The position numbers were made by a program, and so were the translations under genes. Below the pieces are notes generated by a model. The model had not been told where the DNA came from. It ran no database searches and was given only the letters and a program-made list of their open reading frames with translations. DNA of 64,000 bases from Flavobacterium cutihirudinis. GTDB lineage: Bacteria > Bacteroidota > Bacteroidia > Flavobacteriales > Flavobacteriaceae. The stretch covers positions 492,354 to 556,353 of the forward strand of contig NZ_QRDQ01000008.1 of NCBI RefSeq assembly GCF_003385895.1, given 5' to 3'. This document shows, piece after piece, positions 43,903 through 52,985 of the stretch (its first letter is position 1; every line of letters starts with the position of its first letter).

Positions 43903-46083
43903 TTATTCGGCTCTTCGTAAAAAATGAAAATCCAGTTGTTTCTTCACTAAATCGGCATTTTTTACTTTAACATAAATTTCGTCTCCCAATTGCAATATAC
44001 TATTTGAAGTAGCTCCAACCAAAGCATATTGTTTTTCATCGAAAGTATAATAATCATCTTTTATTTCTCTGATTCTTACCATTCCTTCGCATTTATTAGA
44101 AACGATTTCAACATAAATTCCCCATTCCGTAACTCCAGAAATAACACCCAAGAATTCTTCGTCCTGATGATCCTGCATGTATTTAACCTGCATGTATTTG
44201 ATACTGTCACGTTCAGCATTAGTCGCCAAACTTTCCATATTCGAACAATGCAGACATTTTGTTTCATACGTTTCTTCGTCTACAGAAGCACCTCCATCCA
44301 GATAATACTGCAACAAACGGTGTACCATAACGTCTGGATAACGACGAATTGGCGATGTAAAATGACTGTAATAATCAAAAGCTAAACCATAATGTCCAAT
44401 ATTATCTGTTGAATATTTGGCTTTACTCATACTTCTAATCGCAAGAGTATCAATTAAATTTTGCTCTTTTTTGCCATTCACTTCTTCCATCAAAGCGTTC
44501 AATGATTTCGAAATGTCACCTTTATTTCTAAAATCAATTTTATATCCAAATTTAGCAATTACAGTTGCCATTGCAATTAATTTGTCTTCATTTGGTTCGT
44601 CGTGAATACGGTAAACAAATGTTTTCTTCTGTTTTCCAATGTATTCAGCCACTTTTCTATTAGCCAAAAGCATAAATTCCTCAATCAAATGATTCGCATC
44701 TTTTGATATTTTGAAATACACTCCTTCCGGTTCTCCTTCAGCATCTAAGTTGAATTTCACTTCTACTTTATCAAAAGAAATAGCACCATTTTGCATTCTT
44801 TTCTTTCTCAAAATCTTAGCTAATTCATCTAATTTTAAAGTCGCTTCAACAATTTCATCCGAAACAACATAAGATTCTCCAGTGATTGAAATATCAACCG
44901 GAATTGTATTGTCTTTTGTTTCAATGATATATTGTGCTTCTTCGTAAGCAAAACGCTGATCAGAATAAATTACTGTTCTTCCAAACCATTGGTTAATAAC
45001 CTGTGAAGTTGGCGAAATTTCAAAAACTGCAGAGAACGTATATTTTTCTTCATTCGGACGAAGTGAACATGCAAAATTAGACAAAACTTCCGGAAGCATT
45101 GGCACTACTCTATCAACCAAATATACAGAAGTTGCTCTTTGATATGCTTCATCATCCAGGATTGTTCCTTCTTCAAGATAATACGAAACATCGGCAATGT
45201 GAATTCCTATTTCGAAATTTCCATTTTCTAACTTTTTGAAAGACAAGGCATCATCAAAATCCTTTGCATCTTTTGGATCAATCGTAAACGTAAGTGTATC
45301 ACGCATATCACGACGTTTTGCAATTTCAGAATCTTGAATTGAAGTATCCAATTTTTGTGCAAAAACCTCTACTTCTACCGGAAAATCTGCTGGTAAACCG
45401 TATTCAGCCAAAATAGCATGAATCTCTGTATTATGTTCTCCTGGTTTTCCTAAAACTCTGATTACAGATCCAAACGGACTATCAGCTCGTTTTGGCCAAT
45501 CTTCAATCTTAACCAAAACAACATCACCGTTTTCTGCTTCACCCATTTTATCCTTTGGAATAAAAATATCGGTATACATTTTAGGATTTGCAGTCGAAAC
45601 AAAAGCAAAATTGGCCTGAATATCAATCACTCCAACAAACTCTGTTTTATCTCTTTCCAGAACTTCAATTACTTCACCTTCAGGTCTTTTTCCTTTTCTA
45701 CGGTTATAAACGTAAACTTTTACTTTGTCTTTATCTAAAGCACGATTCAGATTATTTGTCGGAATAAAAACATCTTCGGCAAATTCGTCACAAATAAAAT
45801 ATGCCGTTTTTCTGCTCGTCATATCTATCGTTCCTTCGTAGTAATCCTGACTAATTGCTTTGATCAAATACTTTCCAGGTTCAGTTTCAATAATCTTCTT
45901 TTGAGCTGCAAGAATTTTCAAATCTTTAATAATCTGATTTCTGCTATTTGTATCATCAAGTTCAAGCTTTGCAGCTATTTGTTTATAATTGAATGGTTTA
46001 TTAGCACTTTGCGATAAAATTTTTACTATCTTACTAGAGAAATCTTTCTCTTTTTTTATCGGCTTTCTAATTTTCTTACTCAT
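43903..46083 (-). CDS. rnr: ribonuclease R
   Basis: 726 residues. The N-terminal winged-helix/cold-shock region (KPFNYKQIAAKLELDD, then VFIPTNNLNRALDKDKV) leads to the RNB domain with the catalytic acidic run DPKDAKDFDDALSF (about 263-276) and GIHIADVSYYLEEG, then HYGLAFDYYSHFTSPIRRYPDVMVHRLL and a C-terminal S1 domain (FLGVISGVTEWGIYVEI). It degrades structured RNA 3' to 5'. The long basic tail of E. coli RNase R is absent. First gene of a three-gene unit. Confidence 0.95.
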   Translation of the reverse strand: MSKKIRKPIKKEKDFSSKIVKILSQSANKPFNYKQIAAKLELDDTNSRNQIIKDLKILAAQKKIIETEPGKYLIKAISQDYYEGTIDMTSRKTAYFICDEFAEDVFIPTNNLNRALDKDKVKVYVYNRRKGKRPEGEVIEVLERDKTEFVGVIDIQANFAFVSTANPKMYTDIFIPKDKMGEAENGDVVLVKIEDWPKRADSPFGSVIRVLGKPGEHNTEIHAILAEYGLPADFPVEVEVFAQKLDTSIQDSEIAKRRDMRDTLTFTIDPKDAKDFDDALSFKKLENGNFEIGIHIADVSYYLEEGTILDDEAYQRATSVYLVDRVVPMLPEVLSNFACSLRPNEEKYTFSAVFEISPTSQVINQWFGRTVIYSDQRFAYEEAQYIIETKDNTIPVDISITGESYVVSDEIVEATLKLDELAKILRKKRMQNGAISFDKVEVKFNLDAEGEPEGVYFKISKDANHLIEEFMLLANRKVAEYIGKQKKTFVYRIHDEPNEDKLIAMATVIAKFGYKIDFRNKGDISKSLNALMEEVNGKKEQNLIDTLAIRSMSKAKYSTDNIGHYGLAFDYYSHFTSPIRRYPDVMVHRLLQYYLDGGASVDEETYETKCLHCSNMESLATNAERDSIKYMQVKYMQDHQDEEFLGVISGVTEWGIYVEIVSNKCEGMVRIREIKDDYYTFDEKQYALVGATSNSILQLGDEIYVKVKNADLVKKQLDFHFLRRAE

Positions 46084-46192
46084 ATATCTTTTCTTATAAG
46101 GTTTAAAATTACAAATAAGATATCAGAATATAGATTTTAAAAATTAGAATTATTAAAAATATAACTTTTCGTACATTTACAAAAAGACGTTT

Positions 46193-46426
46193 ATGGAAAG
46201 CTTTAAAACCATCGCAATATTCAATTATCAACACGAAACTGTTGTACTGAAACACTTGCTCGAGCAAGAAGAAATCCCTTATTTTTTCGAAAACGAAATG
46301 ACACTTTCAGTTGCGCCAATGTATTCAGCAGCGCTGGGAGGCATCCGTCTTAAAATTCATCCGGACGATTTCGAAGAAGTTCAGCAAATTCTGGACAATC
46401 TAAATAATCCTCTCAAAATCGTTTAA
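46193..46426 (+). CDS. DUF2007 domain protein
   Basis: 77 residues. FKTIAIFNYQHETVVLKHLLEQEEIPYFFENEMTLSVAPMYSAALGGIRLKIHPDDFEEVQQIL has the DUF2007 plan: a ferredoxin-like fold with the GGIRLKIHPDDFEEA-type block. These small cytosolic proteins are thought to act as signal or nucleotide-sensing modules; this is not established. It diverges from rnr; the first gene of the rightward half. Confidence 0.8.
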   Translation: MESFKTIAIFNYQHETVVLKHLLEQEEIPYFFENEMTLSVAPMYSAALGGIRLKIHPDDFEEVQQILDNLNNPLKIV

Positions 46427-47057
46427 AACGTTTCTTTTTTTCAAATTCAAAAATTTTTTTCCTTTTCAACTTTTTTAGTTTTCAACATATATTAAATACA
46501 ACAAAAAAGATTTTTAAAAATTTAAAAAAATTTGTTGGTTATTATAGTGTGTTAATATGTCGAATAAATTTATTTTTAAAAGTATTGAAATGAAGTTTCT
46601 CTTAGTTATATTGAGTTATCAACATAGTTATTTTGAGTTAAAAGTTTAATTTTTAAGACTTTTTGTATTTTAATTAACAATGGTTAACAACCAAAAATGA
46701 ATTCATTTTGTAGATAAGTTCACATGTTGATATTTGTTGAAAATGGCATTTTTGATATTGATAACTTTTCCAAAAATTCACGAAACTTTTCTTGCATATT
46801 TCATTCCGGTTTTGGATTAGGTTTTTTTTCGATACAACCAAAAAAAACTTCTAATTTTCTTTTCGAACTTATTAACAAATAATGTTAACTTAAAGTTAAT
46901 TGAATATCAACGAATTACGAATCGCTATCAACACTTCAAAATTTTAACAAAAACATTGTTTATTATTTATTGATTATGAGTGACTTATAGAGTTATTAAA
47001 ATTGTTAATAACTGATAAGGTTTTGACAGTGAAATAGTTGTAAAATGAAGTGTTTTT

Positions 47058-47152
47058 GCCACGAATTGCACGAATGTACACGAATTTATATTGGAATGTT
47101 TATATAGTATTCAAAAAGAAAAAAATTTGTGAAAATTGGCGCAATTCGTGGC
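47058..47152. repeat. GCCACGAATTG-type inverted repeat
   Basis: GCCACGAATTGCACGAAT (47058-47075) and the reverse complement of 47135-47152 (GCCACGAATTGCGCCAAT) agree at 15 of 18 positions. This wording recurs in intergenic DNA of flavobacteria. Confidence 0.6.
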
Positions 47153-47170
47153 GAACATCTATTTATTAAG

Positions 47171-47178
47171 TAAATTTG
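47171..47178 (+). promoter_or_regulatory. rpiB -7 promoter element
   Basis: TAAATTTG fits TAnnTTTG, 28 bases before the rpiB start. No -33 TTG at the right distance. Confidence 0.4.
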
Positions 47179-47206
47179 CGGTACACAACTTAATAGTATA
47201 GAAAAA

Positions 47207-47638
47207 ATGAAAATTTCAATAGGAAACGACCACGCAGGACCAGAATATAAAAAGGCAATTGTTGCAATGCTTGAAGCAAAAGGATACGAAGTGACGAACT
47301 ACGGAACAGATACAGATGCTTCTGTAGATTATCCTGATTTTGGACATCCAGTTGCAAATGATGTATCTGAAGGAAAAGCTGATTTTGGAATCGTAATCTG
47401 CGGAAGCGGTAACGGAATTGCAATGACTGTTAATAAACACCCGAAAGTGAGAGCTGGCTTATGCTGGACTAAAGAAATTGCTTATTTAACGCGTTTACAT
47501 AACGATGCTAATATTGTGAGTATTCCAGCGCGTTTTACTTCTATTCATCAAGCTGTTGAAATTGTTGAAACGTTCTTGGAAACTGCTTTTGAAGGTGGAA
47601 GACACCAAAATAGAGTTAATAAGATTGCTTGTTCATAA
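47207..47638 (+). CDS. rpiB: ribose-5-phosphate isomerase B
   Basis: 143 residues. GNDHAGPEYKKAI at the N-terminus, the DYPDFGHPVA block, the catalytic CGSGNGIAMTVNKHP (Cys about residue 65) and HNDANIVSIPARF are the RpiB hallmarks. It interconverts ribose 5-phosphate and ribulose 5-phosphate. It stands alone to the right of the origin-like gap, with a terminator behind it. Confidence 0.95.
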   Translation: MKISIGNDHAGPEYKKAIVAMLEAKGYEVTNYGTDTDASVDYPDFGHPVANDVSEGKADFGIVICGSGNGIAMTVNKHPKVRAGLCWTKEIAYLTRLHNDANIVSIPARFTSIHQAVEIVETFLETAFEGGRHQNRVNKIACS

Positions 47639-47683
47639 AACGTAAAAAAAATCGGGTGCTTCGCACCAATAAAGAATAAACAC

Positions 47684-47717
47684 ACCGGGCGAATTTTAAA
47701 AATTCATCCGGTTTTTT
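47684..47717 (+). terminator. rpiB terminator
   Basis: Two-part stem ACCGG..GAATTT / AAATTC..CCGGT followed by T residues. A smaller GGTGC-TTC-GCACC hairpin precedes it at about 47655-47667. Confidence 0.75.
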
Positions 47718-47781
47718 ATTTAAAATATTTAAAATCAACTAATTGTAAAGTATATTTTTAGGTTATCAACATTGTTAATAT

Positions 47782-48066
47782 CTATATTTTGTCTGTTAAA
47801 TAGAGATAAACTAAAACAACTTGAAGTAAAAAAATAAGAGAGAATTTGACAATAAATGAAGTTTTGCTCGTTTTATGTCTGAAGAAAAACATTGCTGTTA
47901 ATAAAGCTGGAGTTCCTCCGATGAATTGGAGAAAGAATAATGTGTTTTCAGGAATTCTTCGTTTATTTTTTCGAGCTTGATGTTTATCATATCCGGCAAG
48001 AATAAAAACGACGATATTTATAAATAAAAAATAGAGTAAAAAAATTTCCATTGGCATAATATTCAA
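47782..48066 (-). CDS. DUF1294 family membrane protein
   Basis: 94 residues with three hydrophobic segments (about 6-24, 40-60, 72-90) and the family signature AGYDKHQARKNKRRIPENTLFFLQFIGGTPALLTAMFFFRHKT between the first two. Function unknown; the family is often fused to a cold-shock domain in other bacteria, here it is alone. Convergent with rpiB. Confidence 0.82.
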   Translation of the reverse strand: MNIMPMEIFLLYFLFINIVVFILAGYDKHQARKNKRRIPENTLFFLQFIGGTPALLTAMFFFRHKTSKTSFIVKFSLIFLLQVVLVYLYLTDKI

Positions 48067-48167
48067 AACAAAGATATTATTTTAGCCGAATCGTTAGTGA
48101 TTTTTCTTGTATGTTTTAACAAGTAAATTATACTAATTTATAATTAAGAATTTATTTCATTAAAAGT

Positions 48168-50291
48168 ATGACTAATATTCAATTCATTGCCAAGTCTGTT
48201 CAGGCACCGGCAGTAAGTATTCAAAACACAGTAAAATTATTAGAGGAAGATTGTACGATTCCGTTTATTTCTCGTTACCGAAAAGACAGTACGGGAAATC
48301 TTGATGAAACTGTAATTGAGCTGATTGCAAAATTGCAAAAAGATTATGATACACTTATAAAGCGTAAAGAAGCAGTTCTTAAATCTATTGAGGAACAAAA
48401 AGCGCTTACGCCAGAATTGAAGAAAAAAATTGAAGAAAGTTTTGATTTACAGGAAATTGAAGATTTTTACCTTCCATACAAAAAGAAGAAAAAAACAAAA
48501 GCCGATGTTGCGCGTGAATTTGGTTTAGAACCTTTAGCAAAATTGATTATCTCAGAAAGCGATGTTGATATTGATTTCCTTTCTACACAATATATAAATG
48601 ATAATGTAATTAATGAAGAAGCGGCAATTCAGGGCGCAAGAGATATTGTAGCGGAGTGGATCAACGAAAACATTTATGTTCGTAAACAACTTCGTAGATT
48701 ATATCAGCGAAAAGCAACTATTGGAACTAAAGTCGTAAAAAAGAAAGCGGAGGAAGAAGGCGCACAAAAATTTAGTCAATATTTTGATTGGGAAGAACCT
48801 TTGACAAAAGCGCCGGCGCACCGTTTATTGGCAATGCTTCGTGCAGAAAATGAAGGTTTTATTAAAATGAAAATTGATGTTGATATTGATGACGCTTACG
48901 ATGTTATTGACGAAATCATCATTAAAAAACAAAATAATACAACTGCTCATTTGCAATTAGCGATTGAGGATAGTTACAAACGTTTATTGAATCCGGCAAT
49001 TGGAAATGAAACGTTACAAGAAGCAAAAGCAAAAGCCGATGCGAATTCCATTCAGGTTTTTGCTAATAATTTAGGTCAGCTTTTATTGGCTCCGCCTTTG
49101 GGAGAAAAACGAATTTTAGCAATCGACCCAGGATTTAGAAGTGGTTGTAAAGTAGTTTGTCTGGACGAAAAAGGCGATTTATTGTACAACGAAACGATTT
49201 ATCCGCATGCGCCTCAAAATGAGGAATCAATGGCGATTAAGAAAATCCGTTCAATGGTAAATGCCTATCAAATTGATGCGATTTCGATTGGAAACGGAAC
49301 GGCTTCAAGAGAAACCGAATTTTTCATTAAAAAAATCGCATTCGACAAACCGGTACAAGTTTTTATTGTTTCTGAGGCTGGAGCTTCGGTTTATTCGGCT
49401 TCGAAAATTGCGAGAGAAGAATTTCCTAATTACGATGTAACGGTTCGAGGTTCGGTTTCTATCGGGCGACGACTTTCAGATCCTTTGGCCGAATTGGTAA
49501 AAATCGATCCAAAAGCAATTGGAGTTGGACAATATCAGCACGATGTTGATCAAACCAAATTAAAAGAGGAATTAGATAGCACGGTAATTCGTTGCGTAAA
49601 CTCAGTTGGAATTAATATCAACACGGCAAGTAAACATTTACTAAGTTATGTGAGTGGAATAGGAGAGAAGCTGGCCGAAAACATTGTACAATATCGTTCT
49701 GAAAACGGACCTTTTGAAGACAGAAAGCAGTTGAAAAAAGTGCCACGTTTGGGTGATAAAGCGTATCAACAAGGCGCAGCGTTTATCAGAATTACAAATG
49801 CTAAAAATCCGTTGGATAATTCGGCGGTGCATCCGGAAGCTTATCCGGTTGTTGAAAAGATGGCGAAAGATTTGAATATTTCTTTAAATGAATTAATTGC
49901 CAACAAAGAGAAAACAGCACTTATTAAGCCCGAAAAATATGTTACACCTGAAATTGGTTTACTTACGCTAAAAGACATCATAAAAGAGCTTGAAAAGCCT
50001 GGATTAGATCCAAGAAAATCGGCTAAGGTTTTTGAATTTGATGCGAATGTAAAATCAATCAAAGATTTGAAAACCGGAATGATTTTGCCAGGAATTGTAA
50101 ATAACATTACCAACTTTGGCTGTTTTGTTGATATCGGAATCAAGGAAAGTGGTTTGGTTCACATTTCGCAATTGAAAGCTGGTTTTGTTAGTGACGTAAA
50201 CGAAGTGGTAAAATTACATCAACATGTTGATGTTAAAGTAACTGAGGTTGATGAAGATAGAAAGAGAATTCAGCTGACGATGGTTTTGTAA
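48168..50291 (+). CDS. tex: Tex family RNA-binding transcription accessory protein
   Basis: 707 residues. An N-terminal helical region (first 170) is followed by the YqgF-like RNase H domain (LAIDPGFRSGCKVVCLD, about residue 322), helix-hairpin-helix segments (VGININTASKHLLSYVSGIGEKLAENIV and FEDRKQLKKVPRLGDKAYQQ) and a C-terminal S1 domain (GMILPGIVNNITNFGCFVDIGIKESGLVHISQL). Tex is related to eukaryotic Spt6 and acts in transcription or RNA binding. It has no partner gene; a MITE-like repeat and terminator follow. Confidence 0.95.
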   Translation: MTNIQFIAKSVQAPAVSIQNTVKLLEEDCTIPFISRYRKDSTGNLDETVIELIAKLQKDYDTLIKRKEAVLKSIEEQKALTPELKKKIEESFDLQEIEDFYLPYKKKKKTKADVAREFGLEPLAKLIISESDVDIDFLSTQYINDNVINEEAAIQGARDIVAEWINENIYVRKQLRRLYQRKATIGTKVVKKKAEEEGAQKFSQYFDWEEPLTKAPAHRLLAMLRAENEGFIKMKIDVDIDDAYDVIDEIIIKKQNNTTAHLQLAIEDSYKRLLNPAIGNETLQEAKAKADANSIQVFANNLGQLLLAPPLGEKRILAIDPGFRSGCKVVCLDEKGDLLYNETIYPHAPQNEESMAIKKIRSMVNAYQIDAISIGNGTASRETEFFIKKIAFDKPVQVFIVSEAGASVYSASKIAREEFPNYDVTVRGSVSIGRRLSDPLAELVKIDPKAIGVGQYQHDVDQTKLKEELDSTVIRCVNSVGININTASKHLLSYVSGIGEKLAENIVQYRSENGPFEDRKQLKKVPRLGDKAYQQGAAFIRITNAKNPLDNSAVHPEAYPVVEKMAKDLNISLNELIANKEKTALIKPEKYVTPEIGLLTLKDIIKELEKPGLDPRKSAKVFEFDANVKSIKDLKTGMILPGIVNNITNFGCFVDIGIKESGLVHISQLKAGFVSDVNEVVKLHQHVDVKVTEVDEDRKRIQLTMVL

Positions 50292-50322
50292 AAATTCCAA
50301 TTTTTAAATTTCGAAAGTCCGA

Positions 50323-50440
50323 ACTTCCACAATCTTGTCATTTCGAAGAATGAGAAATCTTCGCAAGTAACTCCGCAATGAAAAACGCCAATCTATGTAG
50401 AGCTACTCGCGAAGATTTCTCATTCTTCGAAATGACAAAA
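50323..50440. mobile_element. MITE-like inverted repeat, copy 2
   Basis: Perfect 29-bp arms (50336-50364 and 50409-50437; TGTCATTTCGAAGAATGAGA...) enclose 44 bp. It shares the outer 20 bases CCACAATCTTGTCATTTCGA with the element at 42.3 kb but its inner arm differs (GAAGAATGAG against GACGTAAGGAG), so the two are members of one family, not recent copies. Confidence 0.7.
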
Positions 50441-50477
50441 TTATCCTTAAAGTTTTTATTTATAAGAAAAAACAAAA

Positions 50478-50512
50478 AAATCCCAGACTACAATTTGTAA
50501 TCTGGGATTTTT
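50478..50512. terminator. terminator between convergent tex and tatA
   Basis: Stem AAATCCCAGA / TCTGGGATTT, with T-runs on either side; serves both genes. Confidence 0.85.
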
Positions 50513-50528
50513 AATACGTTCGAATTTC

Positions 50529-50708
50529 TTATTTCGTTTCGTCTTCTTCTTTTTTAGAAGCCGCAGGTTGATCGTCTTTAGCAGCGTTTTTGAATTCTTT
50601 AATTCCGCTTCCTAAACCTTTCATTAATTCTGGAATTTTTTTACCTCCAAAAAGTAATATCACAATACCTACTATAACAAGGATTTCTGTAAGACCTAAT
50701 CTTCCCAT
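50529..50708 (-). CDS. tatA: twin-arginine translocase subunit TatA/E
   Basis: 59 residues. The layout is classic: a short periplasmic N-terminus (MGRLGLTE), one membrane helix ([12 protein letters not shown]), the FGGKKIPEL hinge, an amphipathic helix ([14 protein letters not shown]) and a charged tail. TatA forms the variable-size pore for folded proteins together with TatC (not in the window). The start is supported by a promoter 46 bases upstream. Confidence 0.93.
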   Translation of the reverse strand: MGRLGLTEILVIVGIVILLFGGKKIPELMKGLGSGIKEFKNAAKDDQPAASKKEEDETK

Positions 50709-50753
50709 GATTGTATATTTAATGCCGAAGCAAATTGATTTTCGTTTTCACCG

Positions 50754-50783
50754 CAAAGGTATATAGAAATATACGTACAACAA
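50754..50783 (-). promoter_or_regulatory. tatA promoter
   Basis: On the minus strand TTG (50783-50781), 19 bases, TACCTTTG (50761-50754). Exact consensus spacing; leader about 40 bases. Confidence 0.7.
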
Positions 50784-50892
50784 GAGTTTTTGGATTAAAA
50801 TATTTGTTCCTTACTGCGTTAAATATTTTATAAAATAATAAAATTACATTATTTGCCGTTTTTTCTCCACCGCCATCAATACTATTAATTGC

Positions 50893-50900
50893 TATATTTG
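50893..50900 (+). promoter_or_regulatory. -7 element of the M23-like gene
   Basis: TATATTTG fits TAnnTTTG, 18 bases before the ATG at 50919. No -33 TTG at the usual distance. Confidence 0.4.
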
Positions 50901-50918
50901 CTCATATAATCATCTAAA

Positions 50919-51419
50919 ATGACTAAGAAAAAATTTGATTTCAGAAAAAAATTATTCATTAAAAATCGATTGGTAATTTTGAATGAAAATACTTTTGAAG
51001 AGATTTTTTCATTTAGGCTGACTTTAATGAATGTTTTTGTAATGTTTACTCTGGGGGGAATTTTCCTCATTTTAGTAACTACTTTTATCATTGCTTTTAC
51101 TCCACTGCGTGAGTTTATTCCGGGATATTCATCCTCACAATTAAAAAGAAACGCAACAGAATTAGCAATTAAATCTGATTCTCTCGAAAGAGTTTTAAAA
51201 CAAAATGAAGCTTATTTAAGAGGAGTTCAGAAAGTTTTGAAAGGCGAATTGGAATATGCAAAATTCAATAAAGACTCTATTTTGGCTGATGTTGATGAAC
51301 CTTCTGAAGTTAATATGAAAGCCACTGAAGAAGAAATTAAATTAAGAGAGGAAGTGGCTAAAATGGAGAAGGAACAAAACGGAAAAACACAAAATAAAAA
51401 GAAAAGTGACAAAAAATAA
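50919..51419 (+). CDS. M23-type envelope protein lacking the peptidase domain
   Basis: 166 residues. The N-terminal sequence (KKLFIKNRLVILNENTFEEIFSFRLTLMNVF, a membrane helix at about 40-64, then TPLREFIPGYSSSQLKRNATEL and a coiled coil) is what precedes the LytM/M23 peptidase domain in many Bacteroidota proteins. Here the protein ends in a Lys/Glu-rich tail (KEQNGKTQNKKKSDKK) and the HxxxD and HxH zinc motifs are absent. It could be a shortened, non-catalytic paralogue that regulates a murein hydrolase. It lies 11 bp before the GH3 gene. Confidence 0.6.
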   Translation: MTKKKFDFRKKLFIKNRLVILNENTFEEIFSFRLTLMNVFVMFTLGGIFLILVTTFIIAFTPLREFIPGYSSSQLKRNATELAIKSDSLERVLKQNEAYLRGVQKVLKGELEYAKFNKDSILADVDEPSEVNMKATEEEIKLREEVAKMEKEQNGKTQNKKKSDKK

Positions 51420-51430
51420 TACCATAAACA

Positions 51431-52915
51431 ATGTCTATTAAATCTGTAGCAGCAAAATTATTTGCAAGCAAAATATACTATAAAACTAAGGCTTGGGCCA
51501 ATAAACCTGTCGAAACGCAACAAAACGTTTTCAGGAGTTTAATAAATGGTGCCAAAGAAACGCAGTTTGGCATTGATCATCATTTTGATAAAATAAAAAC
51601 AGTTCACGACTTTAAAAAACGTGTTCCAATTCGTGATTACGAAGATTTAAAACCTTATATCGATAAGGTAAGAATGGGTGAGAAAGATATTCTTTGGAAA
51701 GGAAAACCGTTATATTTTGCTAAAACTTCAGGAACAACTTCGGGCGCAAAATACATTCCGCTGACAAAGGAATCGATGCCCTATCATATTGAAGCTTCGC
51801 GAAATGCGATTCTGCATTACATTTACGAAACAGGAAATGCTGATTTTGTTGACGGAAAAATGATTTTCCTCCAAGGAAGTCCAATTTTAGTCGAAAAATA
51901 CGGAATCAAATTTGGTAGATTATCCGGAATTGGAGCGCATTTCGTTCCAAAATACCTTCAAAAAAACCGAATGCCTTCTTGGGAAACCAATTGTATCGAA
52001 GATTGGGACACTAAAGTAAATGCAATCGTCGAGGAAACTATTGAGCAAAATATGACGATTATTTCGGGAATTCCGTCTTGGGTTCAAATGTATTTTGAGC
52101 GTTTACAGGAAAAAAGTGGTGGAAAAAAAATTGGCGACTTATTCAAAAATTTCAATTTGTTTATTTACGGAGGCGTTAATTACGAGCCGTATCGTGCCAA
52201 GTTTGAAAATATGATTGGCCGAAAAGTAGACAGTATTGAATTGTTTCCGGCTTCTGAAGGCTTTTTTGCCTATCAGGATTCTCAAAAAGCAAAAGGAATG
52301 CTGTTGTTGTTGAATTCCGGAATTTTCTACGAATTCATTAAAGCCGATGAATTTTTTACCGAAAATCCAAAAAGCTACACCATTGGAGAAGTAGAATTAG
52401 GCATAAATTATGCGTTAATAGTTTCGACAAATGCTGGTTTATGGCGTTATAATATTGGTGATACGGTTCAGTTTACTTCTTTGGCTCCATATCGAGTTAT
52501 AGTTTCTGGTCGAATCAAACATTATATTTCGGCTTTTGGAGAGCATGTTATTGCCAATGAAGTCGAAAATGCGATGAAACAGGCTACAGCCGGAACCAAT
52601 ATTGTGATAAACGAATTTACTGTTGCGCCTCAAATTACGCCGTCAAGCGGATTACCATATCACGAATGGCTTGTAGAATTTGAAAAAGAACCAGATAATA
52701 TGCAGGCTTTCGCCGAAGCAATAGACGATTCGATGCGAAAACAAAATATTTATTACGACGATTTAATCACAGGAAACGTATTACAGAAAGTAGTTGTAAC
52801 CAAAGTTTCGAAAAATGGATTTCAGGAATACATGAAATCACAAGGAAAATTGGGTGGTCAGAATAAAATTCCGAGATTGTCGAATGATAGAAAGATTGCA
52901 GATAATTTAAAGTAG
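51431..52915 (+). CDS. GH3 family acyl-adenylating enzyme
   Basis: 494 residues. The P-loop-like AKTSGTTSGAKYIPLTKES (about residue 97) and the IFLQGSP, IYGGVNYEPYRAKFENMIGRK and LFPASEGFFAYQD blocks match the GH3 auxin-responsive promoter family. Plant members conjugate amino acids to acyl acids such as IAA; bacterial members are not characterised and the acyl acid is unknown. The LWRYNIGDTVQFTSLAPYRVIVSGR block is the C-terminal hinge of the adenylation fold. Same transcript as the M23-like gene, probably. Confidence 0.87.
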   Translation: MSIKSVAAKLFASKIYYKTKAWANKPVETQQNVFRSLINGAKETQFGIDHHFDKIKTVHDFKKRVPIRDYEDLKPYIDKVRMGEKDILWKGKPLYFAKTSGTTSGAKYIPLTKESMPYHIEASRNAILHYIYETGNADFVDGKMIFLQGSPILVEKYGIKFGRLSGIGAHFVPKYLQKNRMPSWETNCIEDWDTKVNAIVEETIEQNMTIISGIPSWVQMYFERLQEKSGGKKIGDLFKNFNLFIYGGVNYEPYRAKFENMIGRKVDSIELFPASEGFFAYQDSQKAKGMLLLLNSGIFYEFIKADEFFTENPKSYTIGEVELGINYALIVSTNAGLWRYNIGDTVQFTSLAPYRVIVSGRIKHYISAFGEHVIANEVENAMKQATAGTNIVINEFTVAPQITPSSGLPYHEWLVEFEKEPDNMQAFAEAIDDSMRKQNIYYDDLITGNVLQKVVVTKVSKNGFQEYMKSQGKLGGQNKIPRLSNDRKIADNLK

Positions 52916-52924
52916 GAAAATATT

Positions 52925-52932
52925 TATATTTG
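52925..52932 (+). promoter_or_regulatory. -7 element upstream of the RAYT gene
   Basis: TATATTTG matches TAnnTTTG, 54 bases before the RAYT start. No -33 TTG at the normal spacing. An imperfect AATGC / GCATT inverted repeat (52939-52978) lies between it and the gene. Confidence 0.35.
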
Positions 52933-52985
52933 TAAGTTAATGCCTCTTTTTTAGTGAATAAAAAAGATAGAAGCATTAAGTTATT

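Larger units (their letters stand above)
46427..47206. other. candidate replication origin region (780 bp, AT-rich)
   Basis: No ORF or RNA gene. The stretch is very A/T-rich and has repeated [T/A/C]TATCAAC[A/G]-like nonamers, close to the DnaA box TTATCCACA: TTATCAACA at 46616-46624, ATATCAACA (minus) at 46725-46733, TTTTCAACA at 46479 and (minus) 46735, ATATCAACG at 46914, CTATCAACA at 46925. Another TTATCAACA lies at 47763. Gene direction is mostly leftward to the left and rightward to the right. mnmG and a parS cluster lie 16 kb away. None of this proves an origin. Confidence 0.42.
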
